In this document: one piece after another, positions 43,737 to 52,111 of the stretch
How the letters are laid out: each line of letters begins with the position of its first letter
How positions within the stretch are numbered: position 1 is the stretch's first letter
From: Bacteroidaceae bacterium
GTDB taxonomy: Bacteria > Bacteroidota > Bacteroidia > Bacteroidales > Bacteroidaceae
Length of the DNA: 64,000 nt
Direction: 5' to 3'
Assembly: GCA_016286165.1 (NCBI GenBank)
Contig: JAEESE010000012.1
Location: 1-64,000 of the forward strand
Position numbers and translations under genes: made by a program
Notes under the pieces: generated by a model
Database searches by the model: none
Told to the model about the DNA's origin: nothing
What the model saw: the letters and a program-made list of their open reading frames with translations, nothing else

Positions 43737-45362
43737 TCACTTCATATACGTATATCTATAATCCGTCGGACTGACGAGTGTCTCCTTGATAACTCTCGGG
43801 ATGATCCAACGGATGAGGTTGAACTCGCCGCCGGCCTTGTCGTTGGTACCGCTGGCGCGTGCTCCGCCGAAAGGTTGCATGCCGACTACGGCACCCGTGG
43901 GCTTGTCATTGATATAGAAGTTACCTGCGGCGTATGCCAGCTTGTCGGCAATCTTTTCAACAGCTAAACGGTCGCGGCCGAAGACAGCGCCGGTGAGGCC
44001 GTAAGGCGAGGTCTCGTCGCATAGCTTGGCAGCCTCTTCCACCTTGTCGTCGTCGTAAGGATAGACGGTGATGATGGGGCCGAAGATCTCCTCTTCCATT
44101 GATTTGAAGCGCGGATTAGAGGTCTCGATGACCGTAGGCTCGACGAACCATCCCACACTCTTGTCGCATTTGCCGCCGAGGACAACTTTCGCATCGGCAG
44201 CTGCTTCGGCGAAGTCGATATAGCTCTTGCACTTGTCGAACGAAGCCTCGTCGATGACAGCGTTGACGTAGTTCATCGGGTCTCGGACATCACCCATCTT
44301 GATTTCACCGGCCATGCGCTTGATATCCTCTAACACGCAGGGCCACAAGCTCTTCGGGATATACATTCTTGAAGCAGCTGAGCACTTCTGACCTTGGAAC
44401 TCAAAGGCACCGCAGAAAGCAGCAGTAGCCACAGCCTTCGGGTCGGCTGAGGGATGCACGAAGATGAAGTCCTTACCACCTGTCTCGCCTACGAGACGCG
44501 GATAGGAAATATAGCGGTCGAGGTTCGAGCAGGCCTGGCTCCAGAGGCTCTTGAAAGTGGCGGTGCTGCCTGTGAAGTGAATGCCAGCGAAGTATTTGCT
44601 CTCGGTGCAGACCTTACCAATCAGCGCTCCGCTGCCGGGCAGGAAGTTGATAACGCCGTCGGGCAGACCGGCCTCCTTGTACAACTGCATGAGGTAGTAG
44701 TTGGAGAGTAGGGCAGTGGTGGAGGGCTTCCATACAGCTACGTTACCCATCAGCACGGGCGTCATGCAGAGGTTCGAGGCGATAGACGTGAAGTTGAAAG
44801 GTGTCACGGCCAGCACGAAACCTTCCAGCGGACGGTACTCTGTATGGTTGATGTTGCCGGCGCCGTCCTTCGGTTGCATAGCGTAAATCTTCGAGGCATA
44901 ATGCACGTTGTAGCGGAAGAAGTCGATGGTCTCGCAGGCTGAGTCGATCTCTGCCTGGTAGATGTTTTTGCTCTGGCCTAACATACAGGCGGCGTTCATG
45001 ATAGGACGATACTTCGTAGCCAGCAGCTCAGCCATCTTCATGGCGATGCCTGCGCGCACGGTCCAGTCAGTCTTCGACCACTCTTCCCATGCCTTCATGG
45101 CGGTGTCGATGGCCAGTTGAATCTCCTTCTCGCTGACCTTGTGATAGGTGGCGAGCACGTGCTTATGGTCGTGCGGACAAGTCACGGTGCCTGTGTTGCC
45201 CGTGCGAATCTCCTTACCACCTATAATAATAGGTATGTCAACAACGATGTTCGACTGACGTTCCAGCTCTGCTTCCAGAGCAACGCGTTCGGGTGAGCCT
45301 GCCAGATAGGCTTTCACCGGCTCGTTGGCCGGCAGTGGAAAAGTAATAACTGAATTACGCAT
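43737..45362 (-). CDS. pruA: L-glutamate gamma-semialdehyde dehydrogenase
   Basis: This 541-residue NAD-dependent aldehyde dehydrogenase oxidises glutamate semialdehyde (from pyrroline-5-carboxylate) to glutamate, the second step of proline breakdown. The catalytic cysteine is in FQGQKCSAASRM, the glutamate in VGETGGKDF, and the cofactor-binding GSTATF is present. Length and N terminus (NEPVKAYLAGSPER) match the standalone Bacteroidales form rather than the PutA fusion. No proline dehydrogenase gene is next to it. Confidence 0.95.
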   Translation of the reverse strand: MRNSVITFPLPANEPVKAYLAGSPERVALEAELERQSNIVVDIPIIIGGKEIRTGNTGTVTCPHDHKHVLATYHKVSEKEIQLAIDTAMKAWEEWSKTDWTVRAGIAMKMAELLATKYRPIMNAACMLGQSKNIYQAEIDSACETIDFFRYNVHYASKIYAMQPKDGAGNINHTEYRPLEGFVLAVTPFNFTSIASNLCMTPVLMGNVAVWKPSTTALLSNYYLMQLYKEAGLPDGVINFLPGSGALIGKVCTESKYFAGIHFTGSTATFKSLWSQACSNLDRYISYPRLVGETGGKDFIFVHPSADPKAVATAAFCGAFEFQGQKCSAASRMYIPKSLWPCVLEDIKRMAGEIKMGDVRDPMNYVNAVIDEASFDKCKSYIDFAEAAADAKVVLGGKCDKSVGWFVEPTVIETSNPRFKSMEEEIFGPIITVYPYDDDKVEEAAKLCDETSPYGLTGAVFGRDRLAVEKIADKLAYAAGNFYINDKPTGAVVGMQPFGGARASGTNDKAGGEFNLIRWIIPRVIKETLVSPTDYRYTYMK

Positions 45363-45453
45363 GATGATTTAGATTATGAGTTTGTTAGTTTTTAGTTTAT
45401 GAGTTTATGATTTTTTTGACTTTATTAGTTTATAATTCCTTCGTTTTCGGTTG

Positions 45454-45461
45454 CAAATATA
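45454..45461 (-). promoter_or_regulatory. -7 box of pruA
   Basis: The minus strand reads TATATTTG about 90 bases before the pruA ATG. The leader between them is A/T-rich with repeated GAGTTTAT/TAGTTTAT words. Confidence 0.55.
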
Positions 45462-45503
45462 ATAAAAGTCTGTGATTTGAACGTAAAAACACAAGGATTA
45501 ATT

Positions 45504-46346
45504 TCAACTTTCATTTCCTAACTCCCAGAAAGCGACGGCTGATGCGGCTGCAACATTGAGAGAGTCTACTCCGTGGCGCATTGGAATCTTTACTACATAA
45601 TCAGCACGCTCGATGGTAGAGGTAGGGAGACCGTCACCTTCATTGCCTAAAATAATAGCCAGACGTTGTTCCGACTTCAAACAGCTGTCATTAAGGTTAA
45701 TTGACCTATCGACTAAAGCCATTGCCGCAGTCTTGAAGCCCATTGTATGCAATTTGTTAATATAATGATGTTCAGCATCTTGAGTATCATTGTCTAAAGT
45801 ATTAGTCCAAGTCCATGGTACGAGAAACACAGAACCCATTGACACGCGAACAGCACGGCGGTTCAGAGGGTCGCATGACGTTTGCGTCACAAGCACGGCG
45901 TCAACACCTAATGCAGCTGCCGAACGAAATATAGCTCCTATGTTTGTGGAATCGACTACGCTGTCCACAACTGCAATCCTGCTTGCATTGCGGCATACTT
46001 CCTCTACACTCTTAGGAACAGGCCTGCGCATGGCACAAAGCACACCGCGTGTAAGAGTGTAACCTGTGAGACTTGCCAACAAGTCGCGCTCGCCGGTATA
46101 CACGGGACATTCATTCAGACGTGCAATGATATCAGCTGCATCTCCGTCTATGTGACGGCGCTCACATAGCAGTGCCAGCGGCTCGTAGCCAGCATCCAGG
46201 GCTACGCGAATCACCTTTGGACTCTCTGCGATAAACATGCCTTGCTCGGCATGCAGACGGTTGCGCAACTGTGCCTCGGTGAGCCTTGCAAACATATCGA
46301 TACGCTCATCGCCTAAATCCGTTATATTTATAATTTCAACTCCCAT
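45504..46346 (-). CDS. SpoU/TrmH-family RNA 2'-O-methyltransferase
   Basis: This 280-residue SPOUT methyltransferase has an N-terminal substrate-binding part. The three family motifs are STNIGAIFRSAAALG, LAIILGNEGDGLP and PMRHGVDSLNVAAASAVAFWE, which form the SAM-binding knot. It methylates a ribose in rRNA or tRNA; the target is not evident. It lies 44 bases after the phosphatase gene and is likely co-transcribed with it. Confidence 0.93.
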   Translation of the reverse strand: MGVEIINITDLGDERIDMFARLTEAQLRNRLHAEQGMFIAESPKVIRVALDAGYEPLALLCERRHIDGDAADIIARLNECPVYTGERDLLASLTGYTLTRGVLCAMRRPVPKSVEEVCRNASRIAVVDSVVDSTNIGAIFRSAAALGVDAVLVTQTSCDPLNRRAVRVSMGSVFLVPWTWTNTLDNDTQDAEHHYINKLHTMGFKTAAMALVDRSINLNDSCLKSEQRLAIILGNEGDGLPTSTIERADYVVKIPMRHGVDSLNVAAASAVAFWELGNES

Positions 46347-46390
46347 ACTATCTGATTTACATCACAATCAAATGTCATCAATCTACATTT

Positions 46391-46852
46391 TCATTTGAAC
46401 AAATCCATCAATCCTTTGCATCCCTCAAGCACATCTTGCCAAGTAGCTTCGAAATCGCCAGTGTACCAAGGGTCAGAGATATCGCCACTTCTGCCTGCGA
46501 ATTCAAGCAACTTGTGAATCTTGCCTTTTGGATCGCCACCACAGATGCGTTGCATATTAGAAATATTCCAATCGTCCATGCCAATGAGTAAGTCGAAGCG
46601 TGAATAATCGGCAGACGTCATACGCCGGGCTGTCTTGCCAGCAGAACTAATACCATGTTCCGCCAGTTTCCGACGGGCAGGAGGGTACACAGGATTACCT
46701 ATTTCCTCGTTGGATGTAGCTGCCGACTCAATAGTGAAACGGTCTTCCAAGCCTGCTTTGCTCACTAAGTCCTTCATCACAAATTCAGCCATCGGGCTGC
46801 GGCATATATTTCCGTGGCAAACAAAAAGTATCTTTGTCTTTGCATCGTTCAT
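46391..46852 (-). CDS. low-molecular-weight protein tyrosine phosphatase
   Basis: This 153-residue cytoplasmic phosphatase has the P-loop VCHGNICRSPMAE (CX5R) at the N terminus and the acid loop DPWYTGDFE near residue 127. It removes phosphate from protein tyrosines or arginines. A -7 box on the minus strand (TAACTTTG, 46963-46956) lies about 105 bases upstream. Confidence 0.95.
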   Translation of the reverse strand: MNDAKTKILFVCHGNICRSPMAEFVMKDLVSKAGLEDRFTIESAATSNEEIGNPVYPPARRKLAEHGISSAGKTARRMTSADYSRFDLLIGMDDWNISNMQRICGGDPKGKIHKLLEFAGRSGDISDPWYTGDFEATWQDVLEGCKGLMDLFK

Positions 46853-47178
46853 CGTTGTGGCAATCGTTTGTTTGTTATTGTGGTTGTATGTATAAGTACG
46901 TCTTTTGAAACAATGAATAGTCTTTGTATAATTCTGTTTTTGCTGTTTCTTCGTGCAAAGTTACACTTTTTCCTTATATCATCATCATAACCGATAAAAA
47001 AAAGAACAACTAATGCTAAAATTATATGTGATGAAATCCGTTTGTTTTAGTCTGCGATTTTAACATATTCAGCTTGAAAATGATGTTGTATCAGCAAATA
47101 TTTATCCTCAAACGTTCAAAAACAGGGGCAAAACGATAGTTTTATGTCTAAATATTTGCGCATAAAACATAAAATGCG
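46853..47178. other. A/T-rich divergent intergenic region
   Basis: It holds the phosphatase -7 box at 46956-46963 and no recognisable gene. The stretch to 47150 is A/T-rich with no repeat or hairpin worth naming. Confidence 0.6.
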
Positions 47179-47186
47179 TACCTTTG
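47156..47186 (+). promoter_or_regulatory. promoter of the winged-helix gene
   Basis: TTTG (47156-47159), 19 bases and TACCTTTG (47179-47186) form a near-ideal promoter. The leader to the ATG at 47298 is about 105 bases. Confidence 0.85.
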
Positions 47187-47297
47187 CAGCGTTTTTAAGA
47201 GAAAGCTCGTCTGAGAGCCTAATTTGCAATAGCCTTTGGGCTTGCGATGAAACCCTCAGTCCGTGTAGTATTAATTAATTTTAAGGTAAAAAAGATT

Positions 47298-47498
47298 ATG
47301 TTTGCAAAAGCAGGTGAAATCGCAGGTGCTATCTGGAATGCACTTAACGAGAATGGTGCCATGAGCGCCAAGGATCTGAAGAAGGCTGCCAAGGCCAAGA
47401 GCGAGAAGGATTTGTATCTCGGTCTCGGTTGGTTGCTTCGCGAGGACAAGCTCAACGCCGAGGGCGATGAGAAGGATCCCATCTTCAGCCTCAAGTAA
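47298..47498 (+). CDS. small winged-helix protein (DUF2582 type)
   Basis: The ATG at 47298 yields MFAKAGEIAGAIWNALNENGAMSAKDL and 66 residues; the 17 codons before it in the track are probably leader. The sequence fits the small winged-helix family DUF2582, common in Bacteroidetes, with the pattern LYLGLGWLLREDKL. It may bind nucleic acid, but its target is unknown. Codon use (AAG, GGC, CTC, GAG) is of the highly expressed type and the promoter is near ideal, so it is likely abundant. It is a single-gene unit ending in a strong terminator. Confidence 0.88.
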   Translation: MFAKAGEIAGAIWNALNENGAMSAKDLKKAAKAKSEKDLYLGLGWLLREDKLNAEGDEKDPIFSLK

Positions 47499-47528
47499 GA
47501 GACAATTTGATTCTACATCAATCACGTT

Positions 47529-47568
47529 ATCCCCGAAACCTCTTCTGGTTCCGGGGATATTTGTTTCT
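47529..47568 (+). terminator. hairpin terminator of the winged-helix gene
   Basis: ATCCCCGAAACC pairs with GGTTCCGGGGAT with one mismatch across a six-base loop, followed by ATTTGTTTC. Confidence 0.8.
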
Positions 47569-47610
47569 CAGCATATTATACTTAAACTTCTTTGCCTAGG
47601 CTATTCCCAA

Positions 47611-47650
47611 TTTAGGTTAGCCTAACAGATCGATTAGGTTAAGCTAAATG
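47611..47650. repeat. paired TTAGGTTA palindromes
   Basis: TTAGG-TTAG-CCTAA (47612-47625) is followed 8 bases later by TTAGGTTAAGCTAA (47634-47647). They resemble two operator half-units and lie just upstream of the 22-bp array. Confidence 0.55.
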
Positions 47651-47654
47651 TCCT

Positions 47655-47720
47655 ATTATGTTGGGATAATAGCTCAATTATGTCGGGATAATAGCTCAAT
47701 TATGTTGGGATGATAGTTTC
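47655..47720. repeat. three tandem 22-bp repeats
   Basis: The units begin ATTATGTTGGGATAATAG and repeat with a period of exactly 22 bases; the third is slightly decayed. They end 42 bases before the -33 element of the flavodoxin gene. Confidence 0.9.
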
Positions 47721-47762
47721 CTTCAATTTTTACCATCTTCGCTTCTTTTTTCACCTTCTTTT

Positions 47763-47793
47763 CTTGCGATGCTAATAATTCTTTGTACTTTTG
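47763..47793 (+). promoter_or_regulatory. promoter of the flavodoxin-family gene
   Basis: CTTG (47763-47766), 19 bases and TACTTTTG (47786-47793) are present. The ATG is at 47847. Confidence 0.75.
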
Positions 47794-47846
47794 TGGCACA
47801 ATACAATTATTGTTTAGTCACTAATCCTATATTAATACGAAGTAAT

Positions 47847-48455
47847 ATGAAAGTGCTATTGATAAATGGAAGTCCCCGCGAAAGGGGCAATACGTTCACA
47901 GCCTTGAACGAGGTCGCTTTAACCCTTAATGCCGAGGGCGTTGACACTGAGATAATCAGTATAGGAAAAAAGGCTGTTCAAGGATGTATAGCTTGTGGCA
48001 TGTGTGGACGGACAGGCAAATGTACGTTCAACGACGAATTGTATTACAAGGTCTTGCGATGCGTAAAGGATGGCATCGACGGTCTTATTATAGGCTCGCC
48101 AGTGTATTATGGCGGTCCCAACGGTTCGCTTTGTGCTTTGCTTGACCGCGTGTTCTATTCCTTGGGCGCCGACCTGCAGTATAAGCCCGGTGCCAGCGTC
48201 GTGGTTTGTCGTCGCGGTGGGGCTTCAGCTGCTTTCGACCGTTTGAACAAGTACTTCCAGATTATGAACATGCCATTAGTGACATCGCAGTATTGGAACA
48301 TGGTTTACGGCCAAACACCTGGTCAGGCTGCTCAAGATGAAGAAGGCATGCAAACTATGCGCACCCTGGCACGGAATATGGCTTGGATGCTGAAGAGCTT
48401 ACAAGGACGCCCGCAGAACAATGAACCGCGGGCGTGGACTAATTTTATTCGATAA
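47847..48455 (+). CDS. NAD(P)H-dependent FMN reductase / flavodoxin-fold protein
   Basis: The track opens before the -7 box; the ATG at 47847 gives MKVLLINGSPRERGNTFTAL and 202 residues. It has the flavodoxin-like FMN-binding pattern (INGSPRxxGNT, then IGSPVYYGGPNG). A cysteine cluster CIACGMCGRTGKC near residue 48 is typical of the iron-sulfur-flavoprotein branch. It transfers electrons or reduces a quinone or other acceptor in the cytoplasm. Its stop is 11 bases from the end of the converging acyltransferase gene. The tandem 22-bp repeats upstream suggest tight regulation. Confidence 0.9.
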   Translation: MKVLLINGSPRERGNTFTALNEVALTLNAEGVDTEIISIGKKAVQGCIACGMCGRTGKCTFNDELYYKVLRCVKDGIDGLIIGSPVYYGGPNGSLCALLDRVFYSLGADLQYKPGASVVVCRRGGASAAFDRLNKYFQIMNMPLVTSQYWNMVYGQTPGQAAQDEEGMQTMRTLARNMAWMLKSLQGRPQNNEPRAWTNFIR

Positions 48456-48466
48456 GGGCGGGCTCG

Positions 48467-49576
48467 TTAGCCTATTACCCATTTACTGCCTGGAATCATC
48501 GAGAGTAAACGGGTGGTAATCCAGCAACAGATAAACGTGAGAATGGCTATCACGGGAATTGCTATCCAAACAGGGATAAGTGGATTAGCCGGGTCGCCGC
48601 CTATGATGGCATTGCTGATGGGAGCCAAATAGAGAAGGTGCATCAGGTACATGCCAAAGGTGAGCTTTGAGGTAGTGGTGACCAAGCCCGGAGCCTGCTT
48701 CTGCTGAATACATGTGAAGAGCAGGAAAGCGCCGAAGGTGGCAAGTACCACATTAGGTGTGCAGAACTCCCAACTCCATTCCAGCAGCGGAGTCTCGATG
48801 AGTTGTCCGGGCGTGCCTTTGTACCAGAAGGACCAGGCTGTGAAAACTGCTCCTACGACGAAGCAGACGGCTCCTATGCGCAAACGTTTGTCGCGTGACC
48901 ACTGAAGATGCTTCTGAATATAGTGAGCCAGAACGAGATAGCCAAGATAGCCTGAGCAGTACCAAAGCATATCATAGCGATTCCAGAAACATGCACCCCA
49001 CAACTCGGGTGTCACAAGACGCTGCAGCCAAGGTATGAGTGTCGTGAATGCAAAGATATAGAGGAATAACCGCTCATCGCGTGCGGAAGCCCGTTCAAGC
49101 CATGGCGAAACAATCGGTATTATCAGATAGAGGCTGATGAGCGGATACATAAACCATAGGTGGCCGGCCATAGAGGGGAAGTTGAAGGGCAGGTGCATCA
49201 GGTCGTTCATTGATTGTTCCCAAGTCATGGCACCCCATGCCAGAGGCAGGAAAGTGTATATGAGCATGAATGCAATCATGGGCGGCAATATGCGTAGGAA
49301 ACGGTGGCGATAGAAGCCAGCCATGGTCTGGTCGGGACGTAAAGGCACGAGTAGGAAAGATGACACTACTATAAATAAAGGTACGCACGTGCGCGCGACG
49401 CCACCATCGTAGAAGGCTACCCAAAATCGGTTTGCCTCAGTGGCAAGCATTGATACATTCCCGGCCAAACCGGATGAGTCTGCGCCATAGAAGTTCTCGC
49501 TGGCATGGACAAGCATCACGAGGAAACAGGCTACCACTCGAAGGTAGTCGATGAAAACTATTCGATCTCTTTGCAT
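48467..49576 (-). CDS. acyltransferase family 3 membrane protein
   Basis: This 369-residue protein with about ten membrane segments begins IVFIDYLRVVACFLVMLVHASE, the catalytic region of the acyltransferase-3 (OafA-like) family. It moves an acyl group, often acetyl, to an extracytoplasmic sugar. It follows the small periplasmic protein gene by 33 bases and is probably the last gene of the ygiQ transcript. Confidence 0.92.
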   Translation of the reverse strand: MQRDRIVFIDYLRVVACFLVMLVHASENFYGADSSGLAGNVSMLATEANRFWVAFYDGGVARTCVPLFIVVSSFLLVPLRPDQTMAGFYRHRFLRILPPMIAFMLIYTFLPLAWGAMTWEQSMNDLMHLPFNFPSMAGHLWFMYPLISLYLIIPIVSPWLERASARDERLFLYIFAFTTLIPWLQRLVTPELWGACFWNRYDMLWYCSGYLGYLVLAHYIQKHLQWSRDKRLRIGAVCFVVGAVFTAWSFWYKGTPGQLIETPLLEWSWEFCTPNVVLATFGAFLLFTCIQQKQAPGLVTTTSKLTFGMYLMHLLYLAPISNAIIGGDPANPLIPVWIAIPVIAILTFICCWITTRLLSMIPGSKWVIG

Positions 49577-49609
49577 GACGTAAGCAGTTGAAGATGATTC
49601 CTTGACGAT

Positions 49610-50032
49610 TTATTCGTCGCTGTCGCCACCGTCGATCTTGGTCATCTTGTCGTTGGCAAGGTCGAAAGCATACCACACCTTCTTTGGCTTGAGCACTTTA
49701 AGGAACTCGGGATAGTATTTCTTCTTGGCGGCCAGTTCCTTGGACTCGGACTCCAGCTTAGCCTCGAAGAGTTGCTTGGCCTGGGCATCGGTAATGGTGC
49801 CGGCTTTCTCGGCTGCCTTGTATTTCTTCTTGACATCGTCGTAGATGTCGCCAGCGGCTTTACGCTCATTGAGATAAGCTTTGAGAATAGGGCTGAAAGC
49901 GGCTTCCGTCTTCTTGTCGAGATGGAGGTTCTTCATTGTGTAAGTGTAACGCTTCTCAGTCTTAGTCTGAGCAAGGACCTGTGTTGTGCCTACGATGAAT
50001 AGTGCAATTAAGGCGAAAATGATTTTTCTCAT
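49610..50032 (-). CDS. small periplasmic Spy-like helical protein
   Basis: This 140-residue protein has a signal peptide (MRKIIFALIALFIVGTTQVLAQ) and then a charged, helical body (AAFSPILKAYLNERKAAGDIYDDVKKKY...YYPEFLKVLKPKKVWYAFDL). The layout is like the LTxxQ/Spy-type periplasmic chaperones of Bacteroidetes. It lies four bases after ygiQ on the same strand, so the two are translated from one message. Confidence 0.75.
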   Translation of the reverse strand: MRKIIFALIALFIVGTTQVLAQTKTEKRYTYTMKNLHLDKKTEAAFSPILKAYLNERKAAGDIYDDVKKKYKAAEKAGTITDAQAKQLFEAKLESESKELAAKKKYYPEFLKVLKPKKVWYAFDLANDKMTKIDGGDSDE

Positions 50033-50036
50033 AATA

Positions 50037-51992
50037 TTACTTGTTGTTTTTATGTTTACGGTTGATATTCTTGTTTTTGACAGATGTTGGTGTTTTTGGT
50101 TTAATACCGCCGAAAAGCTGGATTAGGAGGTCCATGCGACCTAAGCGCTTCAGTTCTTCTTCTATACGATGTCGCTCCTCGGGCTTATACCAGAAGAAGA
50201 ACATGCGCTGGGCTTGCTTTTCTGATGGAGTGCGGGCTACGAAGACCGGCTCGAGCGTGTCCGGATCGTAGCCTGTGGCCCACATCGTGGTGGCAGTGGT
50301 CATGGGCGTGGGCGTGAAGTCCTGCACCTGCTCGAGGTGGAAATCGAGTTGCTTGGTTGCTATTGCCAGTTCTGCCATATCCTCGGCATGACAACCTGGA
50401 TGTGAGCTTATGAAATAAGGAATAATCTGCTGACGCAAGCCGCACTCGCGGTTTATCCTGTCGAATTGCCGCTTGAAATCGTAGAACAGACTAAAGGAAG
50501 GTTTTCGCATGAGCCCGAGCACACGGTTGGATGTGTGTTCCGGAGCCACCTTTAGTCGGCCGCTTACGTGGCGCGTTATCAGTTCGCGAGTGTAATCTTG
50601 TGCTGCGCGGTTTAGGGCTTCGTCATGCCAGTCGTGCAACAAAAGGTCGTATCGGACTCCGCTACCTATAAAACTATGTTTAATGTAAGGCAGGGCATCC
50701 ACTGCACGGTAGATATCGAGAAGTGGACGATGGTCGCCATTGAGGTTTTTGCACACGTTGGGATGGATGCATGAAGGTCTGTGGCAGCGACGGCATATGT
50801 CAGGGTTCTTGCCGCTCATCTTATACATGTTTGCCGATGGACCTCCAAGGTCGGAGAGTACGCCGCGGAAGCCTGGCAACTGTGAGATAGCTTCCACCTC
50901 ACGAAGGATGCTCTCCTTGGAACGGCTCATGATATGCTTGCCCTGGTGTGCTGATATTGTGCAGAAGGCACAACCGCCGAAACAGCCGCGATGCAGACAA
51001 ACGGAGAAACGAATCATGTCGTAAGCTGGAATGCGCTTGCCTTCGTAGCGGGGATGTGGCAGGCGGGTGTATGGCAGGTCGAAGGAGTGGTCAAGCTGCT
51101 CGGTGGTCATAGGCGGGAAAGGAGGGTTGACTACTACCCATCGGCCTCTGGCCTGTTGCAGCAACCGATGACCTGTGTCGGAATTGCTTTGAGTCTCTAT
51201 CTTATGGAAGTTCTCGGCGTGGAAACGCGGCTCGTCAAGGCATTCCTCGTAGCTATGTAGAACGATGTCGTCTGTTGTAATGCCTTCAGGAATATCATGC
51301 TCATTGTCGTAAGCCACCACGCTTTGACTTAACGAAGGAAGTGCTTCTCGCAAGGCGGTGGCTGTGAGCATGGCATTACCCTCATCATCGTAGGCGAGGG
51401 CAGGGTGGTAGCTTTCGATGAGCTCAAGACTGAGGCGTGTGAGTTCCAAGGTCGGTTGTTCGCCCATTCCATAAAGAATCACATCGGCTCCGCTGTCGAG
51501 CAGGATACTTGGACGCAGACGCTCCTGCCAATAATCGTAATGTGCAAGACGGCGGAGTGAGGCTTCAATACCTCCGAGCACCACAGGTACGTCTGGGTAC
51601 AATTTCTTCACGGCTTGCGTGTAAACAATGGTAGGATACTCGGGACGGAGATCGTGACGCCCATCGGGCGAATAAGCATCCTCGGAACGCAGTCGGCGGG
51701 CTGCCGTGTATTTGTTTACCATGGAATCCATACACCCTGGAGCCACACCAAACCAGAGGCGAGGGCGCCCCAAACGACGGAAATCACGCAGGTCGCCGTG
51801 CCAGTCAGGCTGCGGGATTATTGCCACACGCAAGCCCTCGGCTTCCAGAAGTCGTCCTATTACCGCAGCACCAAACGAGGGGTGATCAACATATGCATCA
51901 GCCGAGAGCAGGATGACATCAGCCTGATCCCAGCCGCGCTGTTCCATCTCGCGGCGGTTAGTGGGTAAAAAATGACTTGTTGTAAGTGGCAT
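50037..51992 (-). CDS. ygiQ: YgiQ-family radical SAM protein
   Basis: This 651-residue radical-SAM protein of the YgiQ family begins MPLTTSHFLPTNRREMEQRGWDQADVILLSADAYVDHPSFG. The cluster cysteines are in CLHRGCFGGCAFC near residue 332, and a second cysteine group follows (CRRCHRPSCIHPNVC). Family function is not settled. The first codons (MPLTT) lie within a degenerate unit of the 22-bp tandem array that separates this gene from the lipid kinase gene. Confidence 0.95.
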   Translation of the reverse strand: MPLTTSHFLPTNRREMEQRGWDQADVILLSADAYVDHPSFGAAVIGRLLEAEGLRVAIIPQPDWHGDLRDFRRLGRPRLWFGVAPGCMDSMVNKYTAARRLRSEDAYSPDGRHDLRPEYPTIVYTQAVKKLYPDVPVVLGGIEASLRRLAHYDYWQERLRPSILLDSGADVILYGMGEQPTLELTRLSLELIESYHPALAYDDEGNAMLTATALREALPSLSQSVVAYDNEHDIPEGITTDDIVLHSYEECLDEPRFHAENFHKIETQSNSDTGHRLLQQARGRWVVVNPPFPPMTTEQLDHSFDLPYTRLPHPRYEGKRIPAYDMIRFSVCLHRGCFGGCAFCTISAHQGKHIMSRSKESILREVEAISQLPGFRGVLSDLGGPSANMYKMSGKNPDICRRCHRPSCIHPNVCKNLNGDHRPLLDIYRAVDALPYIKHSFIGSGVRYDLLLHDWHDEALNRAAQDYTRELITRHVSGRLKVAPEHTSNRVLGLMRKPSFSLFYDFKRQFDRINRECGLRQQIIPYFISSHPGCHAEDMAELAIATKQLDFHLEQVQDFTPTPMTTATTMWATGYDPDTLEPVFVARTPSEKQAQRMFFFWYKPEERHRIEEELKRLGRMDLLIQLFGGIKPKTPTSVKNKNINRKHKNNK

Positions 51993-52111
51993 TACGACTG
52001 GATATAAATGGCATCACGACCGTATGTAAGTGGCTTCACGACCGTTTGTGTTAGGCTTCACGACCGTATGTGTTAGGCCTCACGACCGTATGTGTTGGGC
52101 TTTACGACTGG
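51973..52111. repeat. 22-bp tandem repeat array between dagK-like gene and ygiQ
   Basis: Five complete 22-bp units (51993-52102) with consensus near CACGACCGTATGTGTTAGGC are flanked by partial units on both sides. The left partial unit encodes the ygiQ start, and the right partial unit overlaps the stop codon of the lipid kinase. No spacers, so it is not a CRISPR array. Confidence 0.93.

Noticed and set aside
51973-52111. CRISPR array
   Set aside because: The 22-bp units follow each other directly with no unique spacers, and no cas genes are in the window.
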